DNA from: a bacterium
Lineage (GTDB): Bacteria > Electryoneota > RPQS01
Length of the DNA stretch: 64,000 nt
Assembly: GCA_023382385.1 (NCBI GenBank)
Contig: JAHDVH010000002.1
Location: 200,219-264,218 of the forward strand
Reading direction: 5' to 3'
Below the pieces are notes generated by a model. The model saw only the letters and a program-made list of their open reading frames with translations, was not told the origin of the DNA and did no database searches. The position numbers and the translations under genes are program-made. Of this stretch, positions 8,384 to 16,754 are shown piece after piece; within the stretch, counting starts at the first letter, position 1, and every line of letters starts with the position of its first letter.

Positions 8384-9886
8384 ATGCGTTTGCGAGTGTT
8401 TTTGTTGCTGTGTTTGATGGCTCAGGTGGCTATCGGGCAGGTGATGATCAACGAGGTTCTGTATGATACTCAGGGAACCGACGATACATCCATCATGTAT
8501 ACGGAGATTTACGGGCCGGCTGGAACGAACTTAGCGGGTTGGTCGCTGGTGGGCGTCAACGGCAATGGCGGCGCGGTCTACCTGACGGTGAATCTGACGG
8601 GCACGATTCCGAATGACGGCTACTATGTGGTTGGCGGATCGGCCGTGCCGAATGTGGATCAGGTGACACCGCACGATTGGCAGAACGCGGGCGGAACGAG
8701 TGGTCCGCAATGCGACGGTCTGCGTTTGTTGAATAACAGCGGTCAGGTGGTGGATCGGGTTTGCTACGGCGAGTGCGGTGCGAGCGAGACGTGTGACGGC
8801 GAAGGAAACTCCAACGCACCGGATCCGTTCCCGTCCGCGGGAATCAACTACGCGATCGCGCGCATCCCCGATCACACGGACACGGACAACAACGGAGCGG
8901 ATTGGGCGCAGACGGATATTCTGACGCCGGGCGAACCAAATGACGGCGCACCGTGCGATCCGACGGAAGTGACGCTGGAAGAGATTCGCGAGAACGACGA
9001 TCAGGGTGTGCCTGCGATGATTGGCACATTTGTGATTGTGCGCGGGATTGTGAACGTCAACAACTACACATTGGATAGTTTGACAGAATCGAACTTCTTC
9101 ATACAGGATGACAACGCGGGCTGCAACGTCTTTCGCGGCACGGTTCCACAAGGGATTATGGAAGGCGACTGTGTGGAAGTTTCCGGCTGGGTCGCGCAGT
9201 TCAACGGCTTGACGGAACTGGTTTCTTCCGGTGCGGGCAACTGCACGTTCCGCGTGCTGGACCTGGGACACAACGTTCCACTGACACCGCTGGTGCTGAC
9301 CAGTGCATCGTCGTTTGAAGCCTTTGAAGGGATGCTGGCGGAGATTCGCAACGTAACGATAACGGGCGGGGATCCGTGGCCGTCGGGCGCGGGCCAGAAT
9401 GCGACTATCACAGCAACGGATGCGAGCGGCACAATCAGCATTCGGATTGACGGGGACACTCAGGTAGGGACGGTTCCGGCACCCTCCGGCACGTTCACGG
9501 TTCGCGGTATCATCACACAGTTTGACAACACGGCGCCCTACACGGGCAACTATCAGATTACGCCGCGCTATCCGTCGGACATTATCACGGGCACGTCTGC
9601 AGATGATGCGCCGGAGCTGCTGGCGGAGAGCTTCAAACTGTTGTCGAGCTATCCGAATCCGTTCAACGGAGTGACGACGATTGAATTGCTGGTGGGAAGT
9701 GCGCGCGATGTAGACGTGACGATTACCGATGTGCTGGGGCGCGAAGTGTATCGCCGCGTGCTGACGAATCTATCGCCGGGCAATGTCCGCTTCCAGTGGA
9801 CGCCGGAAGGTGCGGCAGGACTTTATTTCCTGCGTGCGCAGGCCGGTGCGAAGATGGAAAGCGCGAAGCTGCTGTACTTGAAATAG
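8384..9886 (+). CDS. T9SS-exported protein with N-terminal lamin-tail-like domain
   Basis: I place the start at ATG 8384 because CAGGAG precedes it and a signal peptide follows at once (MRLRVFLLLCLMAQVAIGQ); the TTG at 8339 would put the signal 15 residues in. Residues 20-150 begin QVMINEVLYDT and contain AGWSLVGVNG, the pattern of lamin-tail (LTD) domains of extracellular proteins. Residues 200-400 hold an OB-fold-like segment (FVIVRGIVNVN..FFIQDD) often found with secreted nucleases, but no nuclease domain is present. The C-terminus has the sorting domain: SSYPNPFNGVTTIELLV, then GREVYRRV, ending AKLLYLK. It is probably secreted and surface-attached; the ligand is unknown. Confidence 0.85.
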   Translation: MRLRVFLLLCLMAQVAIGQVMINEVLYDTQGTDDTSIMYTEIYGPAGTNLAGWSLVGVNGNGGAVYLTVNLTGTIPNDGYYVVGGSAVPNVDQVTPHDWQNAGGTSGPQCDGLRLLNNSGQVVDRVCYGECGASETCDGEGNSNAPDPFPSAGINYAIARIPDHTDTDNNGADWAQTDILTPGEPNDGAPCDPTEVTLEEIRENDDQGVPAMIGTFVIVRGIVNVNNYTLDSLTESNFFIQDDNAGCNVFRGTVPQGIMEGDCVEVSGWVAQFNGLTELVSSGAGNCTFRVLDLGHNVPLTPLVLTSASSFEAFEGMLAEIRNVTITGGDPWPSGAGQNATITATDASGTISIRIDGDTQVGTVPAPSGTFTVRGIITQFDNTAPYTGNYQITPRYPSDIITGTSADDAPELLAESFKLLSSYPNPFNGVTTIELLVGSARDVDVTITDVLGREVYRRVLTNLSPGNVRFQWTPEGAAGLYFLRAQAGAKMESAKLLYLK

Positions 9887-9909
9887 TTTTTCGAAGCAGG
9901 TTGCTGAAG

Positions 9910-9937
9910 CGGGCGGCTCAGGCGAGTCGCCCGTTTT
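9910..9937 (+). terminator. Rho-independent terminator after the pgi-LTD run
   Basis: A GC-rich hairpin (CGGGCGGCTC / GAGTCGCCCG with an AGGC loop, 9910-9933) is followed by TTTT. The 24-base hairpin is identical to the one after nrfH at 16019-16042. Confidence 0.75.
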
Positions 9938-9951
9938 GCTTTGGGGGGAAG

Positions 9952-10524
9952 CTATGCGGGATAGGCACCGAACATCCACTTGAATTCGTGGGTGCGTGGA
10001 GCGTCGTCGTCGTGATATTTTGCGGTGAGGGTGGCAAGGGTGTCGGCAAGTTCCTGAGCAAACGCCGCGCTGGACTCGGGGGACGAGAAGCGAATTTCGC
10101 CGGTTTGCGCAAGCGCGGGGATGTTGCGGTTTTTGGCGGCGGCTGACGTGAGACTCTTGGAAAGATCGCGCATCAGATTTGCGGCCACATGGAACAGGTA
10201 GGTTGCGGAGAATTTGTCCGGCCGAATCTCCGGCTTAGGGGCGAGCGGTCCGAGCACCTCGGGACTGATGTAGATGGTATCTGTTGAACGGACGAGCACG
10301 CGCTCGATGCAGTTTCCTTTACGGCGGTCTTCGATGTGCTTGAGAAAGCCGCGCCGCTCGAGTTCGCGCAGGTGGTAGTTGATCTGTTGGCGGGGCTTGC
10401 CGGTCAGGCGGGCGAGGGAGCTTGCGGAGTTGGGTTCACGCAGGTGTGATAGCAGGTCCAGACGCTCTTCATTAAGGAGAGCTGAAAGCTGGTCTGGGCG
10501 GGAGATGAGTTGCGGCGCATTCAC
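9952..10524 (-). CDS. Winged-helix (ArsR-like) transcriptional regulator
   Basis: A 190-residue cytoplasmic DNA-binding protein. Residues 10-70 form a winged helix: LLNEERLDLLSHLRE, then SLARLTGKPRQQINYHL as the recognition helix, then ERRGFLKHIEDRRKGN as the wing, as in ArsR/HTH_20 regulators. The C-terminal half is alpha-helical with no recognised ligand site. I prefer GTG at 10524 over TTG at 10533 because the -10 box (10537-10532) covers the TTG, so the TTG would not be transcribed; the mRNA then begins at or next to the GTG (leaderless). An inverted repeat at 10551-10568 overlaps the -35 box and suggests autoregulation. Confidence 0.8.
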   Translation of the reverse strand: MNAPQLISRPDQLSALLNEERLDLLSHLREPNSASSLARLTGKPRQQINYHLRELERRGFLKHIEDRRKGNCIERVLVRSTDTIYISPEVLGPLAPKPEIRPDKFSATYLFHVAANLMRDLSKSLTSAAAKNRNIPALAQTGEIRFSSPESSAAFAQELADTLATLTAKYHDDDAPRTHEFKWMFGAYPA

Positions 10525-10531
10525 GAGGACC

Positions 10532-10560
10532 AATATACAACCGAAAAATCAATTTGTCAA
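10532..10560 (-). promoter_or_regulatory. Sigma70-type promoter of the HTH gene, apparently leaderless
   Basis: Minus strand TTGACA (10560-10555), 17-base spacer, TATATT (10537-10532). Transcription should start about 7 bases on, at 10525-10524, exactly at the GTG start codon. Confidence 0.7.
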
Positions 10561-10568
10561 GACAAATT
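10551..10568. promoter_or_regulatory. Inverted-repeat operator over the -35 box
   Basis: AATTTGTC (10551-10558), two bases, GACAAATT (10561-10568): perfect 8-base arms. It covers the -35 element of the HTH gene, a classical position for a repressor site. Confidence 0.6.
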
Positions 10569-10601
10569 TGAAAATTTAGTAAATAGATGTTTTATAAATA
10601 G

Positions 10602-10626
10602 AAAAGACGACACTACATCGTCTTTT
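10602..10626 (-). terminator. Terminator downstream of mutS2
   Basis: AAAAGACGA / TCGTCTTTT with a 7-base loop. Read on the minus strand it ends in TTTTCTATTT, about 90 bases past the mutS2 stop. The hairpin is symmetrical, so it could act in both directions. Confidence 0.65.
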
Positions 10627-10716
10627 TAAGGATTTACGCGATATGGTGGCGACCCGAGGAGAGGCCTGCAAGGAGGCGGCCTCGAGGGAGGGTCAGTATT
10701 TCTTAAGCCGTTGAAA

Positions 10717-13116
10717 TCAGAAGAGCTCGACGATGGTACTGCCGAAATCATCCTGATTTGCGCCGCCGTCATACATCTCTTTGACAAGCGGATGGGTGGC
10801 GAGGAACTCGCGGACGCGCACGCGCAGCGCGCCCGTGCCCTTGCCATGCACGATTTTGACAGACGGATAGCCCTGCTCGGCGGCGACGGCGAGATAGTGG
10901 TCAATGATGGGTATGGCTTCGTCACCCAGCTTGCCGCGTAAATCGAGCTGTCCGGTGATACGGTCGCCGGACATTTTGACATTTACGTTCACGTCGGCAC
11001 TCTTGGGCTTTTTGGGCTGAGCTTGCGGCTGGAAGAGTTTGTGCGCATCAAACCAAAGCCGCATGCCGTTCATTTCCACTTCGACGCGCTTGCCGTTACG
11101 CTGCAGAGCCGTAACAACGCCGTCACCCTCCACCCCTTCGACAGCGACACGCACGCCGGGTTCGATTTTGGGGAGCGGCTTGCGCTCGGGTTGCGGCTGT
11201 TTCAGTTCCTTGGCGGTCTTGTCTTTTTCGGTATCGACTCTCGAGCGAAGCTCGCGGAGTTTTTCGCGGGCGGATTGGACGGCAGCCTTTTCAGCCTGCT
11301 TTTCCTTGATGTCGCGGACGAGTTTTTCGATTTCGCGGCGCGACTCTTCGACCAGTTCTTCAGCTTCATCAAGCGCCTGTTTGCGGGCCTGCGCTTTCGT
11401 CTTCTTGAGTTCTTCACTGCGCTGCTCGTAGAGCCTCGCGAGTCCTTCATACTGAGTCATCTTCAGGTCGCTCTCGCGGCGCAGCTTTTCGTATTCTTCG
11501 ATTTTGCGCGAGAGTTCGCCGACAAGTTCCTCCAAACCAAGTGCGCCGCGATCAAGATAGCCGCGCGCACGCGTCAATACATTTTCGGGGAATCCCACGC
11601 GCTGCGCGATTTCCAGCGCATAGCTTGAGCCGGGCAGACCGGATCGAAAGTGATAGGTGGGCATGAGGCTCTCTTCGTCGAAGGCCATCGAGCCGTTGAC
11701 CATGCCTTCGGTCTCGTGGGCGAAGGCTTTGAGCGCGCCGTGATGTGTAGTGACCAGACTGACCGCGTTCTGCATCGTCCATTCGAGCAGCGTAGCCTGC
11801 GCGAGCGCGGCGCCGATGGCGGGGTCGGTCGAGGAGCCGATTTCGTCCACGAGCAGGAGTTTGGGACGCGTGTCGTCTTCGGTCATCTTACGCAAGCGCG
11901 CGACGTGACCGGTGAAGGTGGAGAGGTCGCCTTCGATGGATTGCGCATCGCCAATGTCGGCCCAGATAGTTGCGAAGTGCGGGAGCATGCTGCCGGGAGC
12001 CGCAGGGATGAAGAAGCCGGCACCGGCCATCAGACTTAAGAGTCCAACGGTTTTCAGTGCGACGGTTTTGCCGCCGGCATTGGGACCGGAGATGACGACG
12101 GTGCACACGGGGGCGACTACTTCGACGGAGAGCGGAACCACTTCCTTGAGTTTGCGTTCGCGGACGCGTTCAATCAGGAGCGGATGTCGTGCTTTCCAGA
12201 GTCGGATGACGTTATGGTCATTCAGTTCGGGCGCGACAGCTTCCCAACGCAGAGCGAGCCGTGCTCGTGCGAAAAGTTCATCCAGCTCGGACATGACCTC
12301 GAGCGAGATGACGATTTCGTCGAGATGTTCATGCACGAGCGCGGTGAGCTTGAGGAGAATTTTGTGGATTTCGCGCTTCTCTTCAAGCTCAAGCTGGCGC
12401 AGGCGATTGGAGAGTGGAAGAGTCTCAACAGGTTCGAGAAAGACGGTCGCACCGGACGCGCTGGTGTCCACCATGACACCCTGCACGCGGTGCTTGGCTT
12501 CATCCCGCACGGGCAGCACGAGTTTGCCTTCGCGAAAGCTGACGACACTGTCCTGCAGATAGCCTTGCTCCGCCCACTTCTGCATGATGGAGTTGATGCG
12601 GTCTTCAAGCTGTTTGTTTTCGCGGCGGCGCTCGGCGCGGATGCGCTTCAGATCGTGTGAGGCATCATCGAAGAGTTCGCCGTCCTGATCGATCGCGGAT
12701 TCAATCTGGCGGGCGATACGGTCATGATCCCAAAGCCGATCAGCGAGACCGGAAAGTTCTGGCAGTTCCGCAGTGCGGTTGTGTAGTTGTCCGCGAACGC
12801 GCGCAATACAGGAGAGAGTCTCGGCGATTTTGCGGAGTTCGAGCGGATCGAGGCTCGCGCCTTCGATACCGGCCCGCGAGAGACTTTCGCGGATATCCGA
12901 AAGTCCGTCGATCTGCAATCCGCCGTCGGTTTCGGTAAGGACGCGCACCATTTCGTGCGTGCGGCGAATGAGAAGTTCGGCGCGTTGGCGCGGGAGGGGC
13001 ACTTCCAGTGACAAAAGCCGCTCCGTCCCAAGAGAAGAAGCGGCCAATCCCGCGGCAATCGTCAGCACGCGCTCCCACTCGAGCGCCTGCAGGGTTTCTT
13101 CGCCGATCACACCCAC
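10717..13116 (-). CDS. mutS2: Endonuclease MutS2
   Basis: A 799-residue MutS paralogue that binds branched DNA (anti-recombination) and in some bacteria splits collided ribosomes. Visible parts: N-terminal core and clamp (1-290); P-loop ATPase with Walker A GPNAGGKT at 344-351 and Walker B LLLVDEIGSSTDPA near 420; a long charged coiled coil (about 520-640, rich in Glu/Lys/Arg); a KOW-like segment near 655-700; and the C-terminal Smr domain with LDLRG near 726 and IVHGKGTGALR near 757. The MutS mismatch-recognition domain is absent, as expected for MutS2. The start overlaps the end of the cvpA-like gene by 10 bases, so both are probably one transcript. Confidence 0.95.
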   Translation of the reverse strand: MGVIGEETLQALEWERVLTIAAGLAASSLGTERLLSLEVPLPRQRAELLIRRTHEMVRVLTETDGGLQIDGLSDIRESLSRAGIEGASLDPLELRKIAETLSCIARVRGQLHNRTAELPELSGLADRLWDHDRIARQIESAIDQDGELFDDASHDLKRIRAERRRENKQLEDRINSIMQKWAEQGYLQDSVVSFREGKLVLPVRDEAKHRVQGVMVDTSASGATVFLEPVETLPLSNRLRQLELEEKREIHKILLKLTALVHEHLDEIVISLEVMSELDELFARARLALRWEAVAPELNDHNVIRLWKARHPLLIERVRERKLKEVVPLSVEVVAPVCTVVISGPNAGGKTVALKTVGLLSLMAGAGFFIPAAPGSMLPHFATIWADIGDAQSIEGDLSTFTGHVARLRKMTEDDTRPKLLLVDEIGSSTDPAIGAALAQATLLEWTMQNAVSLVTTHHGALKAFAHETEGMVNGSMAFDEESLMPTYHFRSGLPGSSYALEIAQRVGFPENVLTRARGYLDRGALGLEELVGELSRKIEEYEKLRRESDLKMTQYEGLARLYEQRSEELKKTKAQARKQALDEAEELVEESRREIEKLVRDIKEKQAEKAAVQSAREKLRELRSRVDTEKDKTAKELKQPQPERKPLPKIEPGVRVAVEGVEGDGVVTALQRNGKRVEVEMNGMRLWFDAHKLFQPQAQPKKPKSADVNVNVKMSGDRITGQLDLRGKLGDEAIPIIDHYLAVAAEQGYPSVKIVHGKGTGALRVRVREFLATHPLVKEMYDGGANQDDFGSTIVELF

Positions 13117-13604
13117 TTCTTTTTCTCCGCCGGTTCCCAGTGCGAAATATCGAAGGCGATTTGTTTGCCGAGTCGGATCAATTTGGATTTGTTCATGTAG
13201 GAGCGCATGTTTCCGCTTTGATCGGCCCAGAGAATGACCATGACGAGCACGCTAATCAACAGGATGCCTTTGGCGGTTCCTCCGAAAAGACCGAGGATGC
13301 GGTCAGGCCATTTGAGTTTGGTACCGTCGATCCACGTATGCAGCCGATGACCGAAATATGCAAAGATGAGATAGACGAGCAGAAAGAAGAGCAGAAAGAC
13401 CAGACCTGACGCCCAGCGCAACTCCCAACCGGGTTCCGCGAGCCGACCGGCGAGTGCCTGCAGTTCATCGCGAAAAATGAGGGTCAGGGCCAAACTGACA
13501 GCAAGGCCGATGGAGATCATCAGCTCGAACAGGAAGCCTCGGCGAATTCCGCTGATGCCGAAGCCGATGATAAGGAAGATGATGAGGATATCGAGAAGAT
13601 GCAT
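13107..13604 (-). CDS. CvpA-family inner-membrane protein
   Basis: 165 residues with four hydrophobic helices in the CvpA order. The protein starts MHLLDILIIFLIIGFGISGI with RRGFLFELM immediately after, then helices near 55-80, 85-105 and 115-140, and a short charged tail. The family is linked to colicin V secretion and in other bacteria to envelope stress tolerance; its biochemical role is unknown. ATG 13604 is preferred over GTG 13643 because family members start right at the first helix and GAGG precedes it. The gene is commonly found next to mutS2 in bacterial genomes, as here. Confidence 0.85.
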   Translation of the reverse strand: MHLLDILIIFLIIGFGISGIRRGFLFELMISIGLAVSLALTLIFRDELQALAGRLAEPGWELRWASGLVFLLFFLLVYLIFAYFGHRLHTWIDGTKLKWPDRILGLFGGTAKGILLISVLVMVILWADQSGNMRSYMNKSKLIRLGKQIAFDISHWEPAEKKKWV

Positions 13605-13660
13605 ATGATGTGGTCCAGCCTCAAAATAGGCAAGCTGAGGCACTGGTGCAAGGGTTCAAG

Positions 13661-13692
13661 AAAAACGCCCGGCGGGAGACTCCGGCCGGGCG
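13661..13692 (-). terminator. Terminator of rpsU
   Basis: On the minus strand CGCCCGGC (13692-13685) pairs with GCCGGGCG (13673-13666), followed by TTTTT (13665-13661). It lies about 20 bases past the rpsU stop. Confidence 0.75.
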
Positions 13693-13713
13693 AAAGAGGC
13701 AGACTTGAACCGA

Positions 13714-13914
13714 TTAGCGGTTTCTCAGCATACGACTGATTTTGCGGATCTTACGCTGACGCTGTCCTTCATCGCGTTTGGCGATTTCGGAGGGTTTCTC
13801 ATAGAACTGCCGACGCCGGACTTCAGACAGAACTCCGGACTTCTCGCAAGACTTTTGGAAGCGGCGGACCAGCCGTTCCATTGGCTCGCCTTCGCGTGCT
13901 TTTACGAAGGGCAT
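13714..13914 (-). CDS. rpsU: 30S ribosomal protein S21
   Basis: A 66-residue basic protein of the small ribosomal subunit, needed for initiation on mRNAs in many bacteria. It starts [19 protein letters not shown], contains [20 protein letters not shown], and ends with a basic tail rich in Arg/Lys, all typical of S21. The ATG at 13914 is chosen because AGGAGGTGA lies 9 bases ahead of it; an in-frame GTG at 13926 is part of that ribosome site and would add only MNAN. A strong promoter is at 13970-13998 and a terminator follows directly, so the gene is monocistronic. Confidence 0.95.
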   Translation of the reverse strand: MPFVKAREGEPMERLVRRFQKSCEKSGVLSEVRRRQFYEKPSEIAKRDEGQRQRKIRKISRMLRNR

Positions 13915-13969
13915 ATTTGCGTTCACCTCCTTTCGCGTGCGGTTAGGACTTTGGGGTTACGGAAATTTG

Positions 13970-13998
13970 AATATACGGAGAGCGGTTTTGAGAGTCAA
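13970..13998 (-). promoter_or_regulatory. Promoter of rpsU
   Basis: Minus strand TTGACT (13998-13993), 17-base spacer, TATATT (13975-13970). The leader is about 50 nt and contains the extended ribosome site AGGAGGTGA. Confidence 0.7.
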
Positions 13999-14122
13999 CC
14001 GTGAGAATGGGTGCAAACATGAACAATAATAAACGATAGAATGCCTCCCGATTGCGCGACTGAAAAATCCGAAATTAAGTTTTTTCATAATTTAGGACAT
14101 CAGAAGTCCATTTAGGGTTGAA

Positions 14123-14151
14123 TTGACAGGAGCAGGGGAGTTGTGTATCTT
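14123..14151 (+). promoter_or_regulatory. Promoter of nrfA-nrfH
   Basis: TTGACA (14123-14128), 17-base spacer, TATCTT (14146-14151). The transcript should start near 14158, 21 bases before the ATG, with AAGGAG at 14166-14171. I see no FNR-type TTGAT-N4-ATCAA palindrome next to it. Confidence 0.7.
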
Positions 14152-14178
14152 AGAGCCTATCATTTAAGGAGATTACTC

Positions 14179-15531
14179 ATGAGAATAGACTATTCCGCAC
14201 GCGGCGCCGCAGCCACCTGGATATTGTTCGTAATAAGCTTGATTGGTGTGCTGTTTGTTGTTTGGCTGCTCACTGATATTTTTGAGAAGAAACAGGAATC
14301 GCGATATTCGTATATCAAGACGCAGGAGCTGGCGTGGGGTGAACCCGACCCCGAAAAGTGGAAGGCGAACTTTCCACGGGAATACACGGCCTATATGAAG
14401 ACGTTGAAGACGTCTGAGCTTGCGGAGATCAGTCCGTACGCGCGGTACGGGGGGTCGGAGTCTTTCTCGAAGCTTGAGAAGGATCCACGGATGGTGCGGC
14501 TGTTCGCGGGGTATGCGTTTTCGATTGACTATAACGAAGAGCGCGGACACATGAACGCGCTGCAGGATATGCTGGAGATCAAGCGTCTGGGCGACAAGAA
14601 GCCGGGCACGTGTATGTCCTGCAAGAGTCCTCAGGTGCCGTTGTTCATAGAGGAGCATGGTGCGGAGGCTTTTTACAAGACTCCGGTGAAAGAGCTTGTG
14701 GAAAAGCACGGCTTCAAGCATTCGGTGTCGTGCGGGGATTGCCACAATTCCGAGACGATGGAACTGTTGGTCCGCAGGCCGGCGTACATCGAGGCACAGG
14801 CTCGGCGCGGCATAGACATCACGAAGCACGACCAGAATTTGAAGCGGACGGACGCCTGCGCGCAATGTCACGTCGAGTATTACTGGCCGAAGGAGACGAA
14901 CTATTTGACGTTCCCGTGGGATAAGGGACTATCGATCGATTCGATCGAGGCCTATTATGACGCGATCGGGTTCTACGATTGGGTGCACGCGGAAACGGGT
15001 GCCAAGATGGTGAAGATGCAGCATCCCGAGTACGAGATGTGGAGCAGTGGAATTCATTCGCGTTCGGGGGTCGGCTGCGCGGATTGCCACATGCCGTATA
15101 CACGTGAGGGATCGATCAAGATTACGGATCACTGGATCCGCTCGCCATACATGAATCTGACAAACGCTTGTTTGACGTGTCACCGCGAGAGCGAGTCTGA
15201 GATGGCGATGCGGATTCGCGAGATACAGGATCGGACGTGGCAGTTGATGGATCGGAGTGAGACGGCAATTATCGCGGCGATTGACGCGATCAAAGCTGCG
15301 ATTGAAGCTGGAGCGAGTGACGCGGAACTTGAAGAGTGCCGTGCGTTGCATCGTCGAGCGCACATCCGCTGGGATTTTGTGTCTGCCGAGAACTCGATGG
15401 GATTCCACAGCCCGCAGGAAGCGACGCGAATGCTTGGTGATGCGATTGATTTCGCGCGGCAGGCTGAACTTTCGGCCACGAAGCTGTTGGCCAAACACGG
15501 TAAGCTCGACGTCGCCGCGAACACCCGCTAA
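14179..15531 (+). CDS. nrfA: Ammonia-forming cytochrome c nitrite reductase, catalytic subunit
   Basis: Reduces nitrite to ammonia with six electrons in the periplasm. Five haem sites are present in the NrfA order: the catalytic CMSCK (145-149, lysine-ligated) and four CxxCH at 185, 227, 300 and 331. Active-site surroundings are intact: HVEYYW right after the third haem and QHPEYEMW..GIHSRSGVGCADCHMPY before and at the fourth. Residues 13-33 form one membrane helix, so the enzyme is probably anchored or has an uncleaved signal. ATG 14179 is chosen over 14143 because AAGGAG precedes it at 7 bases. The length of 450 residues is normal. nrfH follows after 15 bases. Confidence 0.95.
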   Translation: MRIDYSARGAAATWILFVISLIGVLFVVWLLTDIFEKKQESRYSYIKTQELAWGEPDPEKWKANFPREYTAYMKTLKTSELAEISPYARYGGSESFSKLEKDPRMVRLFAGYAFSIDYNEERGHMNALQDMLEIKRLGDKKPGTCMSCKSPQVPLFIEEHGAEAFYKTPVKELVEKHGFKHSVSCGDCHNSETMELLVRRPAYIEAQARRGIDITKHDQNLKRTDACAQCHVEYYWPKETNYLTFPWDKGLSIDSIEAYYDAIGFYDWVHAETGAKMVKMQHPEYEMWSSGIHSRSGVGCADCHMPYTREGSIKITDHWIRSPYMNLTNACLTCHRESESEMAMRIREIQDRTWQLMDRSETAIIAAIDAIKAAIEAGASDAELEECRALHRRAHIRWDFVSAENSMGFHSPQEATRMLGDAIDFARQAELSATKLLAKHGKLDVAANTR

Positions 15532-15546
15532 CTTACGGAGGGCAAG

Positions 15547-16005
15547 ATGAAGAAACCCTCTGGTTTGGCAAGCCTGACGGCGATACTGACGGGCGCATTG
15601 TTGGGGCTGGGGCTGTACACGGCCTACTACAGCAAAGCCTATTCGTATCTGCAGGATGATCCCAAGGCGTGCATGAACTGTCACGTGATGAAAGACGCTT
15701 TTGACGGCTGGCGCACATCGAGTCACCGCAACGTGACGTGCAATGACTGCCACACGCCGCACGACATTGTCGGAAAGTACTTGACGAAGGTCGAACACGG
15801 TGCGCGGCATTCATACGTGTTTACGTTTGAGGATCCGCAGATCTTTCGTTTGAAGAAATCCGGCGAGGAGATTGTGACCAACAACTGTGTGCAATGTCAT
15901 CAGACGATGGTGAATTCCACACTGCCAACACACCCTGAGGATAGGCGGTGTCTGATTTGTCATGAAGGCATCGCGCACGGCAGATTGGCCAACAGGAGAA
16001 GATAA
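15547..16005 (+). CDS. nrfH: Membrane tetrahaem quinol dehydrogenase NrfH
   Basis: NapC/NirT-family subunit that takes electrons from menaquinol and passes them to NrfA at the membrane. One N-terminal helix (8-28) precedes four haem sites: CMNCH (42-46), CNDCH (65-69), CVQCH (114-118), CLICH (135-139). The first is followed by VM, giving the CxxCHxM pattern of NrfH, where the methionine ligates haem 1. The length of 152 residues is typical. GGAGGG precedes the ATG. The order here is A then H, the reverse of the well-known nrfHA operons of Desulfovibrio and Wolinella. A strong terminator follows. Confidence 0.93.
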   Translation: MKKPSGLASLTAILTGALLGLGLYTAYYSKAYSYLQDDPKACMNCHVMKDAFDGWRTSSHRNVTCNDCHTPHDIVGKYLTKVEHGARHSYVFTFEDPQIFRLKKSGEEIVTNNCVQCHQTMVNSTLPTHPEDRRCLICHEGIAHGRLANRRR

Positions 16006-16017
16006 CAGCATCTATAA

Positions 16018-16052
16018 TCGGGCGGCTCAGGCGAGTCGCCCGATTTCTTTTT
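16018..16052 (+). terminator. Terminator of nrfA-nrfH
   Basis: An 11-bp stem (16018-16028 with 16033-16043, one G-T pair) with an AGGC loop, followed by TTTCTTTTT. The inner 24 bases are identical to the hairpin at 9910-9933. Confidence 0.8.
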
Positions 16053-16148
16053 GAATTGTTTCGAAATCAACTGATTAGGGCGCATCGACGCTGATAAAGC
16101 CGTTGCATTGAGTCCTCAAAACTTTGTGGACTGAAGAACGTTGGACTC

Positions 16149-16177
16149 TTGACAATCGTCGAGGGGAGACGTAAATT
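16149..16177 (+). promoter_or_regulatory. Promoter of Cys-rich/beta-helix cassette A
   Basis: TTGACA (16149-16154), 17-base spacer, TAAATT (16172-16177). The first gene starts at 16239 behind AGGAGG (16227-16232). Confidence 0.65.
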
Positions 16178-16238
16178 ACTTTCGGTGCACCAAGGGGAAT
16201 AGTGCATCGGGGAAACTCGCCCAGTCAGGAGGATTTGC

Positions 16239-16754
16239 ATGAAGAGAGCACCATTCACCGTCGCCGCAGGGTTGTGTCTTGCGGTTTTTTTGTGTCCGGG
16301 AATCGGGCGTGCGGATCTTTCGCAGGCGGATTGCTCCGACTGTATCCGCATCACCGATGCCACATGCTCGGATGACGGATGCACGACGTTCTTGACTTCG
16401 AACTGCAGCCGTCGCGAATTCACTCCGGCCTGCGATGGGATCTATGACCTTTATGCGGCGGTAGTCTCCTGCAGTGATGTCTGCGGCAAGTGCCACAGTT
16501 GCGTCAACATATTCAAGCTGGATGGCGCAACTGAGACTTTTCTTGCGAATTGCCACACGCATGAATGTGCGATTGACGATTGCGAAACACCGTGCATTGG
16601 TTCTGTGGAGTTGAATACAAGCAGTGTTTATGTCTTGTACGTCTGCAAGCTGTATTGTCCCGGCTACGCAAACGACTGTGTGGATTGCAATGAGTCGTGC
16701 GAGGCTATTGGCTGTGTTTCCTACGGGCATACGAGCCTGCCATGCACGCCATGA
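16239..16754 (+). CDS. Small cysteine-rich secreted protein (cassette A)
   Basis: 171 residues with a signal peptide (to about residue 26) and 21 cysteines in the mature part, in an acidic background. It has no sorting domain and no family that I recognise. It is clearly homologous to the protein at 49849-50319: both share a G-x-Y-x(4)-A start, a CxxCxSCVxI core, a later CxxxC-x-A/I-x-G segment and a C-terminal SxPC/SCP end. The cysteines are unevenly spaced and not in haem (CxxCH) arrays apart from one CGKCH, so disulfides or metal binding are more likely. Its stop overlaps the start of the beta-helix gene (ATGA at 16751-16754), so the two are translated together. Confidence 0.8.
   Translation: MKRAPFTVAAGLCLAVFLCPGIGRADLSQADCSDCIRITDATCSDDGCTTFLTSNCSRREFTPACDGIYDLYAAVVSCSDVCGKCHSCVNIFKLDGATETFLANCHTHECAIDDCETPCIGSVELNTSSVYVLYVCKLYCPGYANDCVDCNESCEAIGCVSYGHTSLPCTP

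Noticed and set aside
10717-13116. Long plus-strand frames opposite mutS2 (for example 11912-12562)
   Set aside because: High-GC antisense shadows without ribosome sites or recognisable domains, entirely inside mutS2.
14041-14178. FNR- or CRP-type site upstream of nrfA
   Set aside because: No TTGAT-N4-ATCAA or TGTGA-N6-TCACA palindrome is present.
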